From assembly GCA_041399065.1 (NCBI GenBank), contig JAWKTN010000003.1:1-64000 (forward strand): a stretch of 64,000 nucleotides of DNA, in the 5' to 3' direction. Position numbers and translations under genes: made by a program. The notes under the pieces were generated by a model. That model made no database searches. It had not been told where the DNA came from and was given only the letters and a program-made list of their open reading frames with translations. This stretch comes from JAGQPD01 sp020426865. Lineage in GTDB: Bacteria > Planctomycetota > Planctomycetia > Pirellulales > Pirellulaceae. This document shows positions 46,466 through 55,162 of this stretch, piece after piece (position 1 is the stretch's first letter; every line of letters begins with the position of its first letter).

Positions 46466-47275
46466 ATGTCGGCGAATCCTGAACGATCGCAACGGCTGAC
46501 GGTGCCAGCATTTCAGGCGATGAAGCGGCGAGGACAGAAGATCGCCGTGCTCACCGCGTACGACTTTTCCACCGCATTGATGCTGGACCAGGCGGGCGTC
46601 GACGGAATCCTGGTTGGTGACAGTTTATCGATGGTCGTGCAGGGCCATGAGAATACGTTGCCGGTGACGCTCGACGAAATGATTTACCATGCGAAAATGG
46701 TCGGACGGGCTGTGCAGCGGGCATTGGTGGTGGTGGACATGCCGTTTCCGACATATCAGTTGGGGGCGATTCGGGCGATCGAAAACGCGGCCCGGATCCT
46801 GAAGGAGACGCATTGCCAGGCGGTGAAGTTGGAAAGCACGGCGGATCAGGCGGAAATCATCGAGGCGCTTGTCGGCAACGGGATCCCGGTGATGGCCCAT
46901 GTCGGCCTGCGGCCGCAAACGGTCCACGTGATGGGGGGCTACCGTGTGCAACGTGAGGAACAGCGTTTGGTGCAAGATGCGAAGGCGGCCGAACAGGCCG
47001 GGGCATTTGCCGTGGTATTGGAGTGCATTCCCTCATCCGTGGCGGCCAGATTGACCGAAGAACTATCGATCCCCACGATTGGCATCGGGGCCGGGCCAGG
47101 ATGCGATGGCCAGGTCCTTGTGAGCCACGATATGCTGGGGCTGACACCACAGCCGCGGCCGCGGCACGTCCGGGCCTACGCGGAATTGGGGGAAACAATT
47201 GCACGGGCAGCTGGGCAATTCTGCGAAGATGTGCGGAGTGGGCAGTTTCCAGGGGAAAAGGAGTCGTTCGCGTAA
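46466..47275 (+). CDS. panB: 3-methyl-2-oxobutanoate hydroxymethyltransferase (ketopantoate hydroxymethyltransferase)
   Basis: This enzyme converts 3-methyl-2-oxobutanoate and methylene-tetrahydrofolate into ketopantoate, the first committed step of pantothenate synthesis. The 269-residue protein has the family motifs in order: KIAVLTAYDFSTALMLDQAG, DGILVGDSLSMVVQGHENTL (metal-binding Asp-Ser), VVVDMPFPTYQLG, AVKLESTADQAEIIEALVGN, VMAHVGLRPQTVHVMGGYRV, FAVVLECIPSSVAARLTEEL and IPTIGIGAGPGCDGQVLVSH. Full length. It sits upstream of the ribosomal operon, separated by a repeat-containing gap of 335 bases. Confidence 0.96.
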   Translation: MSANPERSQRLTVPAFQAMKRRGQKIAVLTAYDFSTALMLDQAGVDGILVGDSLSMVVQGHENTLPVTLDEMIYHAKMVGRAVQRALVVVDMPFPTYQLGAIRAIENAARILKETHCQAVKLESTADQAEIIEALVGNGIPVMAHVGLRPQTVHVMGGYRVQREEQRLVQDAKAAEQAGAFAVVLECIPSSVAARLTEELSIPTIGIGAGPGCDGQVLVSHDMLGLTPQPRPRHVRAYAELGETIARAAGQFCEDVRSGQFPGEKESFA

Positions 47276-47487
47276 AGTCCTGCCCGCAAAGTTTACCATG
47301 CGGCCAGCAGAATTTCGGATTTCCATCGCGAAGTGGGAGTTGACGAGGCAGCTCAAGGTTTATACACTTCGTGGTTTTCCATCCCGCCGAAGCCCCCGCC
47401 GTAATGCCCGCTGGATCGGCGGGAAAGGGAAGATGGCATGCTGAAGAAGGGACGCTAAAGACGGCGTTCTGAAGATGGCCTGCGATG

Positions 47488-47567
47488 GGAAACAGTGTCG
47501 GTTGGAAACAGTGTCGGTTGGAAACAGTGTCGGTTGGAAACGGTGTCGGTTGGAAACAGTGTCGATG
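47488..47567 (+). repeat. Five tandem copies of a 16-base unit before rpsJ
   Basis: The unit GGAAACAGTGTCGGTT is repeated at 47488, 47504, 47520, 47536 and 47552, with one base change in copy 4 and a degenerate end in copy 5. It lies between panB and rpsJ, so it may fall within the leader of the ribosomal operon. Confidence 0.9.
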
Positions 47568-47610
47568 GCAGACAGTATGATTATTGCTCGAGCGATAAAG
47601 GGAGGGGTTT

Positions 47611-47937
47611 GTGGCCGGTCCGACTCATGAAGTGATTCGCATCCGGATGGAGGCGTACGATCACGCGATCCTGGACCAGAGTGCCCAGGAGATTGTGGAT
47701 ACGGCCAAGCGTACCAATTCCGAAGTACACGGGCCCATTCCGTTGCCAACACGGGTGGAACGCTACACGGTGCTGGCTGGCCCCAACATCGACAAGAAGG
47801 CGCGACAACAGTTTGAGATCAGGACACACAAACGTGTCATTGATATTGTACAGGCGACGGCCAAGACGATTGAAGCATTGAATAAGTTGAGTTTGCCGGC
47901 GGGCGTCGACATTAAGATCAAGGCGTCGGCGCGTTAA
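47611..47937 (+). CDS. rpsJ: 30S ribosomal protein S10
   Basis: S10 of the small-subunit head and a transcription antitermination factor (NusE). The 108-residue protein starts at GTG 47611 with GGGAGG five bases upstream. Conserved blocks are IRIRMEAYDHAILDQSAQEI, VHGPIPLPTRVERYTVLAGP and FEIRTHKRVIDIVQAT. It opens the S10-spc-alpha operon; rpsL, rpsG, fusA and tuf do not precede it here. Confidence 0.97.
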   Translation: MAGPTHEVIRIRMEAYDHAILDQSAQEIVDTAKRTNSEVHGPIPLPTRVERYTVLAGPNIDKKARQQFEIRTHKRVIDIVQATAKTIEALNKLSLPAGVDIKIKASAR

Positions 47938-48080
47938 GTGCCGCGAGGCGCCGCAAGACGTGCGGTGCATATACGTTAAACAAGGTGAGAACATCGATTT
48001 GATTGGAAGCTAGGGAGGTAAGTAGGTCCGCAGGGCGGGCCTGGATCCTGCCGGCAACTGACCAGACAAGGGTAACTGCG

Positions 48081-48770
48081 ATGGGCAAGGCGATACTCGG
48101 CCGCAAGGTCGGGATGACACAGATCTATGATGAGACTGGCCAAGCGATACCGGTGACGGTGTTGGAAGCCGGCCCGTGCCATGTACTGCAGGTCCGCAGT
48201 GTGGACCGAGACGGCTACGAGGCCGTTCAGTTGGGGTATCTGGACAAACCCCGGCGATCGGCGATCCGCAGTGAACAAGGTCATGTTGCGAACATCAAGA
48301 GCAAGCGATCTCGCGTGCGGTCCGCGGCGGGCGTGGAAGCCGCAGCGAAGGCGGACTGTGAGCCCAAGCGGTTCGTTCGTGAGATTCGCGGGGCCGCTGG
48401 CGATCTGTCGGTCGGTACCGAAGTCAAGGTTGACGTGCTGGCTGAATGCAAGGCCGTCGACGTCGTGGGGGTGAGCAAAGGGCGTGGATATTCCGGGCCA
48501 ATGAAACGCCACAATTTTGCCGGCCAACGAGCCTCACATGGCGTGAAGAAGGTGCACCGCCACCCCGGCGGCACTGGCTGCAGTGCCTTCCCCAGCCGCA
48601 CGTTCAAAGGCAAGAAAATGGCTGGGCAATATGGGAATGCTCGCGTTACCGCCCGAAACCTCAAAGTCGTTCGGGTTGACGCTGACAATAATCTGCTCCT
48701 TGTGCGGGGAGCCGTCCCGGGCCCCAACGGCGGTTTCGTCGTGATTCGCGAAACAAACATGGTGAAGTGA
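48081..48770 (+). CDS. rplC: 50S ribosomal protein L3
   Basis: A 229-residue L3, start ATG 48081 (MGKAILGRKVGMTQIYDETG). Contains MKRHNFAGQRASHGVKKVHR, the loop reaching the peptidyl transferase centre, and the GxTGxxxFPSRTFKGKKMAG region. An upstream in-frame ATG at 48003 is rejected because L3 proteins start at MGKAI. It binds 23S rRNA early in assembly. Confidence 0.96.
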   Translation: MGKAILGRKVGMTQIYDETGQAIPVTVLEAGPCHVLQVRSVDRDGYEAVQLGYLDKPRRSAIRSEQGHVANIKSKRSRVRSAAGVEAAAKADCEPKRFVREIRGAAGDLSVGTEVKVDVLAECKAVDVVGVSKGRGYSGPMKRHNFAGQRASHGVKKVHRHPGGTGCSAFPSRTFKGKKMAGQYGNARVTARNLKVVRVDADNNLLLVRGAVPGPNGGFVVIRETNMVK

Positions 48771-48857
48771 TCGAGCGAGCTAGGTCTTGTACATATTACG
48801 TTTTTATCATCGGCGTGACGAACAAGTAGCCGAATCAGTTTTAGGGAAAAGTGAACG

Positions 48858-49538
48858 ATGGCCAGTTTGACCGTCTACGATCGCCAGGGAAAAGAGGTAG
48901 GCAAGTACGATATTGAGCCCACCGATTTAGCCCCACAGGTCAATAAACAGCTGTTGCATGATGTCGTGGTGATGTACCAGGCCAATCAGCGGCAGGGAAC
49001 CGTACGGACGAAGACTCGTGGCGAGGTCAGCGGCTCGACCAAGAAGATGTATCGCCAAAAGGGGACCGGCAACGCACGCGCCGGGTCACGGCGCAGCGGT
49101 GTGCGACGTGGCGGCGGTCACATTTTTGCCATTCGTCCGCGAGATTATTCCTATCGGCTACCGCGGAAAGCCGTGAAGCTGGCAACGCGGATGGCGATCG
49201 CCTCGAAGCTGCTCGACAATGAGCTAGTCGTGATTGACGATTTTGGCCTGACGCAGCCGGCGACTCGCGAAATGGCGGGAATCCTGCGGGCGCTCAAGCT
49301 GGACGCGACCACCACACTGGTAGCGACTGCCGATCGGGACATGAACGTCTATAAGAGTGCTCGCAACATCCAAGGTGTCACGGTGTTGCCAGTAGCGGAC
49401 CTGAACGCATTGAGTATCCTGAAGCCTCGGCGGATGTTGGTGACTCGTGCCGCACTGGACGCGATCAAAGCCCGAGCACAGGGTAGCGCGGCACAGGGTA
49501 GCGCGGCACAGGGAAGCGCGACGGAAGTAAGTGCATAA
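48858..49538 (+). CDS. rplD: 50S ribosomal protein L4
   Basis: A 226-residue L4: MASLTVYDRQGKEVGKYDIE, with the exit-tunnel loop GEVSGSTKKMYRQKGTGNAR and AGSRRSGVRRGGGHIFAIRP. In other bacteria L4 also controls its own operon. The C-terminus carries an unusual tail: three perfect AQGSA repeats from a 15-base tandem repeat at 49476-49520. Confidence 0.96.
   Translation: MASLTVYDRQGKEVGKYDIEPTDLAPQVNKQLLHDVVVMYQANQRQGTVRTKTRGEVSGSTKKMYRQKGTGNARAGSRRSGVRRGGGHIFAIRPRDYSYRLPRKAVKLATRMAIASKLLDNELVVIDDFGLTQPATREMAGILRALKLDATTTLVATADRDMNVYKSARNIQGVTVLPVADLNALSILKPRRMLVTRAALDAIKARAQGSAAQGSAAQGSATEVSA
49476..49520 (+). repeat. Three copies of a 15-base repeat within the 3' end of rplD
   Basis: GCACAGGGTAGCGCG occurs three times (49476, 49491, 49506; the third with one change), encoding AQGSA x3 in the L4 tail. 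The repeat unit is a multiple of three, so it extends the protein without a frameshift. Confidence 0.9.
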
Positions 49539-49572
49539 CGGACGAGCTTGAGCGAAGAAAGCGGCAATCATC

Positions 49573-49887
49573 ATGGCAACTTCGGAAGAAAAGACAAACG
49601 GCATCCAGCTGGCACCTCATCAGGTGATCCTCCGGCCACTGGTCACGGAAAAGGGCGTGCACCGGGCAAGCCGGAATAACCAGTATGCGTTTGAAGTCAG
49701 CCAGTTGGCGGACAAAACGGACGTGAAGCGGGCAGTGGAAGACTTGTTCGACGTGAAAGTCGAGCGCGTGCGGACGCAGAACCGCAAAGGCAAGCCGAGA
49801 CGCTATCGGTTCCGATACGGATACACCAAGTCCTGGAAGAAGGCGATTGTGACGTTGAATTCGGAACATCGCATCGATTTCTTTTAG
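49573..49887 (+). CDS. rplW: 50S ribosomal protein L23
   Basis: A 104-residue L23 near the peptide exit, the docking site of trigger factor and SRP. QVILRPLVTEKGVHRASRNN, ADKTDVKRAVEDLFDVKVER and VRTQNRKGKPRRYRFRYGYT are the usual blocks, including the long loop that lines the tunnel. Start ATG 49573 with a 34-base spacer after rplD. Confidence 0.96.
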   Translation: MATSEEKTNGIQLAPHQVILRPLVTEKGVHRASRNNQYAFEVSQLADKTDVKRAVEDLFDVKVERVRTQNRKGKPRRYRFRYGYTKSWKKAIVTLNSEHRIDFF

Positions 49888-49998
49888 GCCGTAACCAACT
49901 GACGAATGTGGCCGTGCCTGCCGGTTGTCGATCGAACGAAGGGACGGGCGGTGCGGTAAAACGCGATACAAAGAACTACGGGTCGCATAGGGACAGCA

Positions 49999-50853
49999 AT
50001 GGGAATTCGAAGATACAATCCAACCTCCGCTGGACGGCGTAACGCGTCGGTTAGCGATTTTGCCGAGTTGACCAAAGGTTCGGCGCCGGTGAAGTCGCTG
50101 CTGAAACCCTTGCGTAAGACCGGCGGACGAAATAACCAAGGGAAGATCACGGCGCGGCATCGAGGCGGTGGCCACAAGAGACAATTTCGAGTCATCGACT
50201 TCCTGCGCAATAAGGACGGAGTGCCAGCGAAGGTAGCGGGGATTCAATATGATCCCAATCGCAGCGCACGGATCGCGCTGTTGCACTACGTGGACGGCGA
50301 GAAGCGTTACATTATCGCACCCGATGGTCTGGTCGTGGGCAAGACCCTAGTGAGCGGACCTGATGCACCTCCAGTGGTCGGAAACTGTATGCCGCTGAAG
50401 AACATACCGTTGGGAACGGCGATTCACAACGTCGAGCTCCAACCCGGACGAGGCGCAACCATATGTCGCAGTGCGGGCTCCAGTGCTGTCCTGATGGCCC
50501 GCGAGGCCGATTGGGCTCAGTTGACACTCCCCAGTGGCGAAATCCGCCGTGTTCCGGCGACGTGCCGGGCCACGATTGGCAAGGTCGGTAACTCGGATCA
50601 CTCCTCGGTGCGTTTGGGCAAGGCCGGGAGAAAACGCTGGTTGGGGCGGCGGCCCCACGTCCGAGGGACGGCGATGAACCCGATCGATCATCCCCATGGC
50701 GGTGGTGAAGGTCGAACCAAGGGAGGACGCCATCCGGTCAGTCCGACGGGGAAGTCCGCCAAAGGCGGATCGACGCGGAAGCGACGCAAGCCGTCCAACT
50801 CCGCTATCGTGCGTCGCCGCCGCAGTCGTCGCTACGGCCAGCTGAAAAAGTAA
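49999..50853 (+). CDS. rplB: 50S ribosomal protein L2
   Basis: A 284-residue L2, a primary 23S rRNA binder essential for subunit joining and peptidyl transfer. Key blocks: GRNNQGKITARHRGGGHKRQ-like N-terminus, VAGIQYDPNRSARIALLHYV and the C-terminal RGTAMNPIDHPHGGGEGRTK with the conserved HPHGGGEG loop and histidine. The start is ATG 49999 and the length is normal. Confidence 0.97.
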   Translation: MGIRRYNPTSAGRRNASVSDFAELTKGSAPVKSLLKPLRKTGGRNNQGKITARHRGGGHKRQFRVIDFLRNKDGVPAKVAGIQYDPNRSARIALLHYVDGEKRYIIAPDGLVVGKTLVSGPDAPPVVGNCMPLKNIPLGTAIHNVELQPGRGATICRSAGSSAVLMAREADWAQLTLPSGEIRRVPATCRATIGKVGNSDHSSVRLGKAGRKRWLGRRPHVRGTAMNPIDHPHGGGEGRTKGGRHPVSPTGKSAKGGSTRKRRKPSNSAIVRRRRSRRYGQLKK

Positions 50854-50879
50854 CAGGTCGCAACAGGAATTGATTTGAT

Positions 50880-51155
50880 ATGAGCAGATCGCTACGCAAG
50901 GGTCCTTACGTCGATCCGAAGGTTTACAAGAAGGTCCAGCAGCAGCATGCGGCTGGCGGGAGCGGCGAACCGATCAAGACGTGGGCCCGAGCATGCACGA
51001 TTGTGCCGGAATTTGTCGGGGTGTCGTTTATGGTCCACAACGGCAAGCAACATGTCAAGGTGCTCGTGACCGAAGACATGGTGGGACACAAGTTAGGTGA
51101 GTTTGCTCCGACGCGAACATTCCGTGGTCACGGCGGCAAGGGCGGTAAGAAATAG
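50880..51155 (+). CDS. rpsS: 30S ribosomal protein S19
   Basis: A 91-residue S19 of the small-subunit head. MSRSLRKGPYVDPKVYKKVQ at the N-terminus and VSFMVHNGKQHVKVLVTEDM, HKLGEFAPTRTFRGHGGK at the C-terminus are diagnostic. It begins 26 bases after rplB. Confidence 0.97.
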   Translation: MSRSLRKGPYVDPKVYKKVQQQHAAGGSGEPIKTWARACTIVPEFVGVSFMVHNGKQHVKVLVTEDMVGHKLGEFAPTRTFRGHGGKGGKK

Positions 51156-51205
51156 CAAATTGCCAGGCAGAACATCGAATAGGTTAATCGCGAAGGGCCA
51201 CAGAT

Positions 51206-51568
51206 ATGGCATACCAGGCATCACATCGCTACGCACGCATCAGTGCGCGCAAAGTCCGGCCACTGGCCGATATGATTCGCGGCAAATTTGCTGACGAGGC
51301 GTTGGATATATTACGGTACCAGCCGCATCGGGGCGCACGGATGCTGGAAAAGGTCATCCGGAGCGCGTTGGGGAATGCCCAGGATCCGGAGAATCCGCAA
51401 AACCGAGGAAAGAACCTGGATGCAGAACGTTTGATCGTGGCCTCCGCCACAGTCGACGGCGGCCCCATGTTCAAACGGATTCGACCTCGAGCTCGCGGTA
51501 TGGCGTTCATGATCAAAAGACGGATGTCACATATCCATGTTACGCTTGAGGATATGGACACGGTTTAG
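51206..51568 (+). CDS. rplV: 50S ribosomal protein L22
   Basis: A 120-residue L22 whose long hairpin lines the peptide exit tunnel. Key parts: HRYARISARKVRPLADMIRG, HRGARMLEKVIRSALGNAQD and the C-terminal KRIRPRARGMAFMIKRRMSH. Start ATG 51206, normal length. Confidence 0.96.
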   Translation: MAYQASHRYARISARKVRPLADMIRGKFADEALDILRYQPHRGARMLEKVIRSALGNAQDPENPQNRGKNLDAERLIVASATVDGGPMFKRIRPRARGMAFMIKRRMSHIHVTLEDMDTV

Positions 51569-51656
51569 TTGCGGTTTACTTGCGATTTAGTTGCGATCGG
51601 CTTGCGAGGTCGAAGCGAAGTCAAGATCTAAGTGAAAAAAAAGAAGATGAATTGAT

Positions 51657-52370
51657 ATGGGACAAAAGGTAAATCCAGTCGGTTACCGCACCGGAGTGAT
51701 GGTGGGTTGGAAGAGTCGATGGTATGCGTCCAAACGCGAATTTGCCGATTTGCTGCTGGAAGACCGTAAGGTTCGCAACTTCATCACCAAACATCCCAAA
51801 AAGACACAATACCGGCATGCGGGAATCGATCGGATCGAGATCGAACGGACTCGCGACGAAGTCAAAGTCGTGCTTCACGTGGCTCGGCCAGGCTTGATCA
51901 TTGGCAAGAAGGGACAGGAGATCGAGATTCTGCAAGGTGAGTTGCAGGATTTGATTGGTCGTCGAGTCAACTTGAAGATCGAAGAAGTCTCCCGTCCCGA
52001 GTTGCAGGCACAGTTGGTCGCACAAGACATCGCCGATCAACTCGCCAAACGAGCCGCCTTTCGACGGACGATGAAGCGGGCCACCGAGCAGACGATGGAG
52101 GCGGGCGCTAAGGGGATCAAGATCCAATTGGCGGGCCGTTTGGGCGGCGCTGAAATGGCGAGACGTGAGAAGTCGATCGCCGGCTCGATGCCGCTGAGTA
52201 CCCTACGGGCGAAAATCGATTACGGCTTTGTAGAAGCCATGACGGCTCAAGGACATATCGGCGTACAGGTTTGGATCAATCAGGGTATCTACGAAGGGGA
52301 CATGACCTATGGCGATGATGCCGAAGCGGGTCAAGCACCGAAAAAGCCAAAGAGGACGTATAAGAGGTAA
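51657..52370 (+). CDS. rpsC: 30S ribosomal protein S3
   Basis: A 237-residue S3 at the mRNA entry channel. MGQKVNPVGYRTGVMVGWKS, LIIGKKGQEIEILQGELQDL (KH domain GxxG), RRTMKRATEQTMEAGAKGIK and GRLGGAEMARREK are typical. The last 20 codons overlap the start of rplP in another frame (62 bases), so the S3 tail is written over the conserved L16 N-terminus. Confidence 0.96.
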   Translation: MGQKVNPVGYRTGVMVGWKSRWYASKREFADLLLEDRKVRNFITKHPKKTQYRHAGIDRIEIERTRDEVKVVLHVARPGLIIGKKGQEIEILQGELQDLIGRRVNLKIEEVSRPELQAQLVAQDIADQLAKRAAFRRTMKRATEQTMEAGAKGIKIQLAGRLGGAEMARREKSIAGSMPLSTLRAKIDYGFVEAMTAQGHIGVQVWINQGIYEGDMTYGDDAEAGQAPKKPKRTYKR

Positions 52371-52725
52371 CGCGACACGGGGTAACCGAGTCGTCTTTGG
52401 TGAGTTCGGGCTGCAGGCCTTGCAGGGTGGTTGGATCAAAGCACAGACGATTGAAGCCGGTCGTATTGCTGCACAGCAATACGTGCGCGGTGAAGGGCGA
52501 CTGTACGTGCGGATGTTTCCGCACAAGAGCGTTACTTCCACTCCTTTGGAAACACGGATGGGGAAAGGGAAGGGCGAGCCGGATTTCTGGGCTGCCGTCG
52601 TGCGGCCGGGAACCGTGCTCTATGAGTTGGGTGGCGTCACGGAAGAACAAGCAAGGATTTGTTTCGCTCGTTTGGCGCACAAGATGCCAATTCGAGTCCG
52701 GTTTGTGCGCCGCCGTACGATTTAG
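52309..52725 (+). CDS. rplP: 50S ribosomal protein L16
   Basis: A 138-residue L16, which binds near the A-site tRNA. MAMMPKRVKHRKSQRGRIRG is the conserved N-terminus and fixes the start at ATG 52309 inside rpsC. Further blocks are RVVFGEFGLQALQGGWIKAQ, RMGKGKGEPDFWAAVVRPGT and ARICFARLAHKMPIRVRFV. The 62-base overlap with rpsC suggests coupled translation. Confidence 0.96.
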   Translation: MAMMPKRVKHRKSQRGRIRGNATRGNRVVFGEFGLQALQGGWIKAQTIEAGRIAAQQYVRGEGRLYVRMFPHKSVTSTPLETRMGKGKGEPDFWAAVVRPGTVLYELGGVTEEQARICFARLAHKMPIRVRFVRRRTI

Positions 52726-52797
52726 GTTGGGACTTTCACATGTTGGCGGACGTGAGACGACACCAACGTGACAAGGCATAGATAAAGGGCAAAGCCG

Positions 52798-53001
52798 ATG
52801 AAGATTGCCGAACTGCGGGACATGAGCGACGAACAGCTGGGGCACACGTTGAGCGAAACGTGCGAGAACCTGTTTCGACTGCGGATTCAGGCTCAGACAG
52901 AACGGTTGGATGCTCCCAGTGAATTACGCCGTCACCGGCAATTGGTGGCCCAAATCAAGACGATCCAACGTGAACGAGAGTTGAGTGCCAAGAGCCGATA
53001 A
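52798..53001 (+). CDS. rpmC: 50S ribosomal protein L29
   Basis: A 67-residue L29 located near the exit tunnel beside L23. MKIAELRDMSDEQLGHTLSE and ENLFRLRIQAQTERLDAPSE followed by RHRQLVAQIKTIQRERE match the family's two-helix fold and length. Start ATG 52798. Confidence 0.95.
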   Translation: MKIAELRDMSDEQLGHTLSETCENLFRLRIQAQTERLDAPSELRRHRQLVAQIKTIQRERELSAKSR

Positions 53002-53109
53002 CGCAACACTGGCGGCGATGATCGCGCGGTGGCAGGTCGCCGTCGACAGGTAATCAGATAATCGTAAGTTTTTTTCGAATCAGCGCAGACAGTTGTAGGA
53101 CGTGGGGAT

Positions 53110-53409
53110 ATGCCGAAAGCGGTCGTAGTGGGTGTGGTGACAAGCGACAAGATGGCTAAGACTCGTCGCGTCGAGATTGCTCGACTCGTCAAACACGCCA
53201 AGTATAGCAAAATTATTCGTCGCCGTACGATTTGTTACGTGCACGACGAGAACGAGGAATCGGCTGTCGGCGATACGGTGGAGATCATCGAATCGATACC
53301 GCGGTCCAAGCTGAAGCGTTGGGAACTGCAACGGGTCGTGTCCCGAAGCACGGCGGTGGACGTGGCGGCGTTGCGGGCAGCTCGTCAGAACGAAAAGTCA
53401 GGGGCTTAA
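53110..53409 (+). CDS. rpsQ: 30S ribosomal protein S17
   Basis: A 99-residue S17 that binds 16S rRNA early in assembly. KAVVVGVVTSDKMAKTRRVE, LVKHAKYSKIIRRRTICYVH and VGDTVEIIESIPRSKLKRWE are the standard OB-fold blocks. About 15 extra residues at the C-terminus (VDVAALRAARQNEKSGA) are beyond the usual length. Confidence 0.96.
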   Translation: MPKAVVVGVVTSDKMAKTRRVEIARLVKHAKYSKIIRRRTICYVHDENEESAVGDTVEIIESIPRSKLKRWELQRVVSRSTAVDVAALRAARQNEKSGA

Positions 53410-53412
53410 GCG

Positions 53413-53781
53413 ATGATTCAGCAGGAAACAAGATTATCCGTTGCCGACAACACTGGCGCGAAGGAAGTCATGTGCATCAAGGTACTTGGCGGTTCGCGGC
53501 GGCGGTTCGCCGGTCTGGGCGATGTGATTATATGCAGCGTCAAGAGCGTAATCCCCGGCAGCGACATCAAGAAAAAGGCGGTGGTTCGCGCCGTGATCGT
53601 ACGTTGCAAGCAACCGACACGCCGCGGCGACGGTAGTTATATCCGTTTCGACAGCAACGCCGTCGTGATTATCGATGCCGATCGCAATCCGCGTGGCACT
53701 CGTATTTTCGGCGCCGTCGCTCGGGAACTGCGGGATCGTCGATTCATGAAGATTGTTAGTCTGGCCAGCGAGGTCGTGTGA
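53413..53781 (+). CDS. rplN: 50S ribosomal protein L14
   Basis: A 122-residue L14 at the subunit interface. MIQQETRLSVADNTGAKEVM, GDVIICSVKSVIPGSDIKKK, VVRAVIVRCKQPTRRGDGSY and RIFGAVARELRDRRFMKIVS are all present. The gene starts three bases after rpsQ and its stop overlaps the rplX ATG (TGATG). Confidence 0.97.
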   Translation: MIQQETRLSVADNTGAKEVMCIKVLGGSRRRFAGLGDVIICSVKSVIPGSDIKKKAVVRAVIVRCKQPTRRGDGSYIRFDSNAVVIIDADRNPRGTRIFGAVARELRDRRFMKIVSLASEVV

Positions 53782-54131
53782 TGCAAATCAAAGTTAATGA
53801 TACCGTGCAGGTCCTCACAGGTGACGATGCCGGCGTGAAGGGGCGCGTGCTGAGCGTCAACCGGCAGACGGGCAAATTGGTGGTGGAGGGTGTCAACCGG
53901 GTGTATAAGCACGTTCGCCGCAGCCAGCGCAATCCGCAAGGGGGGCGTCTCTCCAAGGAGATGCCAGTGCAAATCAGTAACGTATTGATGGTCTGCACCA
54001 GCTGCGGCAAGGCAACTCGGTTGGGCGCACGCTTCCTCGCCGATGGGAGCAAGGAGCGGTACTGCAAGAAGTGTGGTTCTTCGTTGGGGCAAGTCTCCCC
54101 GCCGCATACGAGCCATGCGAGCAAAAAGTAG
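53781..54131 (+). CDS. rplX: 50S ribosomal protein L24
   Basis: A 116-residue L24, an assembly initiator protein. KVNDTVQVLTGDDAGVKGRV (KOW motif), VVEGVNRVYKHVRRSQRNPQ and GGRLSKEMPVQISNVLMV are typical, with a C-terminal CTSCGK...CKKCG pair that may bind zinc. Start ATG 53781 overlaps the rplN stop; a GTG three bases earlier is less likely. Confidence 0.96.
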   Translation: MQIKVNDTVQVLTGDDAGVKGRVLSVNRQTGKLVVEGVNRVYKHVRRSQRNPQGGRLSKEMPVQISNVLMVCTSCGKATRLGARFLADGSKERYCKKCGSSLGQVSPPHTSHASKK

Positions 54132-54238
54132 ACGAGGATGACGAGGCCGTCGGTAAACGGTTGACGGCCGGGCACGACAAGTATTGCAAGGCAACAGACA
54201 TATTGGGGGGGAGCCCAGGTGAGGGCTGCGAATAGACG

Positions 54239-54805
54239 ATGATTCCGCGACTGCAAACAAAATACGATGAGCACATTTTGCCGTTACTGCAGAAGGAGCT
54301 TGGGCGCAGTAATCGCTTGAGCCTGCCACGACTGGAAAAGATTGTGGTCAACATGGGCGTGGGCACGGCGATCACCGAGAAAAAGCACCTGGAGGACGCG
54401 GTGTCGGCGCTCACTCAGATTACAGGCCAGAAGCCGCTAGTGACACGAGCGCGCAAGGCGATCGCCGGATTTCGCTTGCGGGAAGGGATGCCGATCGGGT
54501 GCAAGGTCACCTTGCGGTCGCGGCGAATGTATGAATTCCTGGAACGGTTGATTTCGCTGGCCATCCCCCGCGTGCGCGACTTCCGCGGTTTGAACCCAGA
54601 CGCGTTTGATGGTCGCGGAAATTACAACATGGGGCTGACTGAACAATTGGTATTCCCGGAGCTGAACCCGGACAAGTTTCCCCGGGTGCAGGGGATGAGC
54701 ATCACGATCGTGACGTCGGTCGACAATGACGACGAGGCCCGGTTGATGTTGCGTGAATTTGGCATGCCGTTCCGTCGCGATGAACAGAAGGCCGGAGCTG
54801 CCTAG
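54239..54805 (+). CDS. rplE: 50S ribosomal protein L5
   Basis: A 188-residue L5 of the central protuberance, binding 5S rRNA. MIPRLQTKYDEHILPLLQKE, LPRLEKIVVNMGVGTAITEK, KPLVTRARKAIAGFRLREGM and RVRDFRGLNPDAFDGRGNYN with LTEQLVFPELNPDKFP are diagnostic. Start ATG 54239. Confidence 0.97.
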   Translation: MIPRLQTKYDEHILPLLQKELGRSNRLSLPRLEKIVVNMGVGTAITEKKHLEDAVSALTQITGQKPLVTRARKAIAGFRLREGMPIGCKVTLRSRRMYEFLERLISLAIPRVRDFRGLNPDAFDGRGNYNMGLTEQLVFPELNPDKFPRVQGMSITIVTSVDNDDEARLMLREFGMPFRRDEQKAGAA

Positions 54806-54812
54806 CTGCCGT

Positions 54813-54854
54813 CGGGAGAATGCGGACGGGAGAATGCGGACGGGAGAATGCGGT
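54813..54854 (+). repeat. Three tandem copies of a 14-base unit between rplE and rpsZ
   Basis: CGGGAGAATGCGGA repeats at 54813, 54827 and 54841 (last base changed in the third), followed by a degenerate fourth unit. It sits in the spacer directly after the rplE stop. Confidence 0.9.
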
Positions 54855-54960
54855 CGAGAGGATGAGGCCTGCGGCAAGCGGGAGAGGGTAATACAAGCAG
54901 GTGGCCAAAGGTTGGCCGCCGAACTGAGAATTTTGAAAGACAATTGATAGGTATCAGAAC

Positions 54961-55146
54961 GTGGCGAGCAAATCAAAAATAGCCAAAGCACAGCGGGCAC
55001 CGAAGTTCACGACCCGCTTGGTAAGGCGATGCCGCATGTGTGGGCGGCCGCGGGCGGTGTACCGTAAGTTTGGGATCTGCCGAATTTGTTTTCGCAAGCT
55101 GGCCGATCAGGGTTTGATTCCGGGTGTTCGAAAGGCGAGCTGGTAG
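54961..55146 (+). CDS. rpsZ: 30S ribosomal protein S14, zinc-binding type
   Basis: A 61-residue S14 of the short, zinc-containing type: CRMCGRPRAVYRKFGICRIC gives the CxxC...CxxC site, and the C-terminus is RKLADQGLIPGVRKASW. Start is GTG 54961. It contributes to 30S head assembly. Confidence 0.95.
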   Translation: MASKSKIAKAQRAPKFTTRLVRRCRMCGRPRAVYRKFGICRICFRKLADQGLIPGVRKASW

Positions 55147-55162
55147 GGGGGACGCTGAGAAT

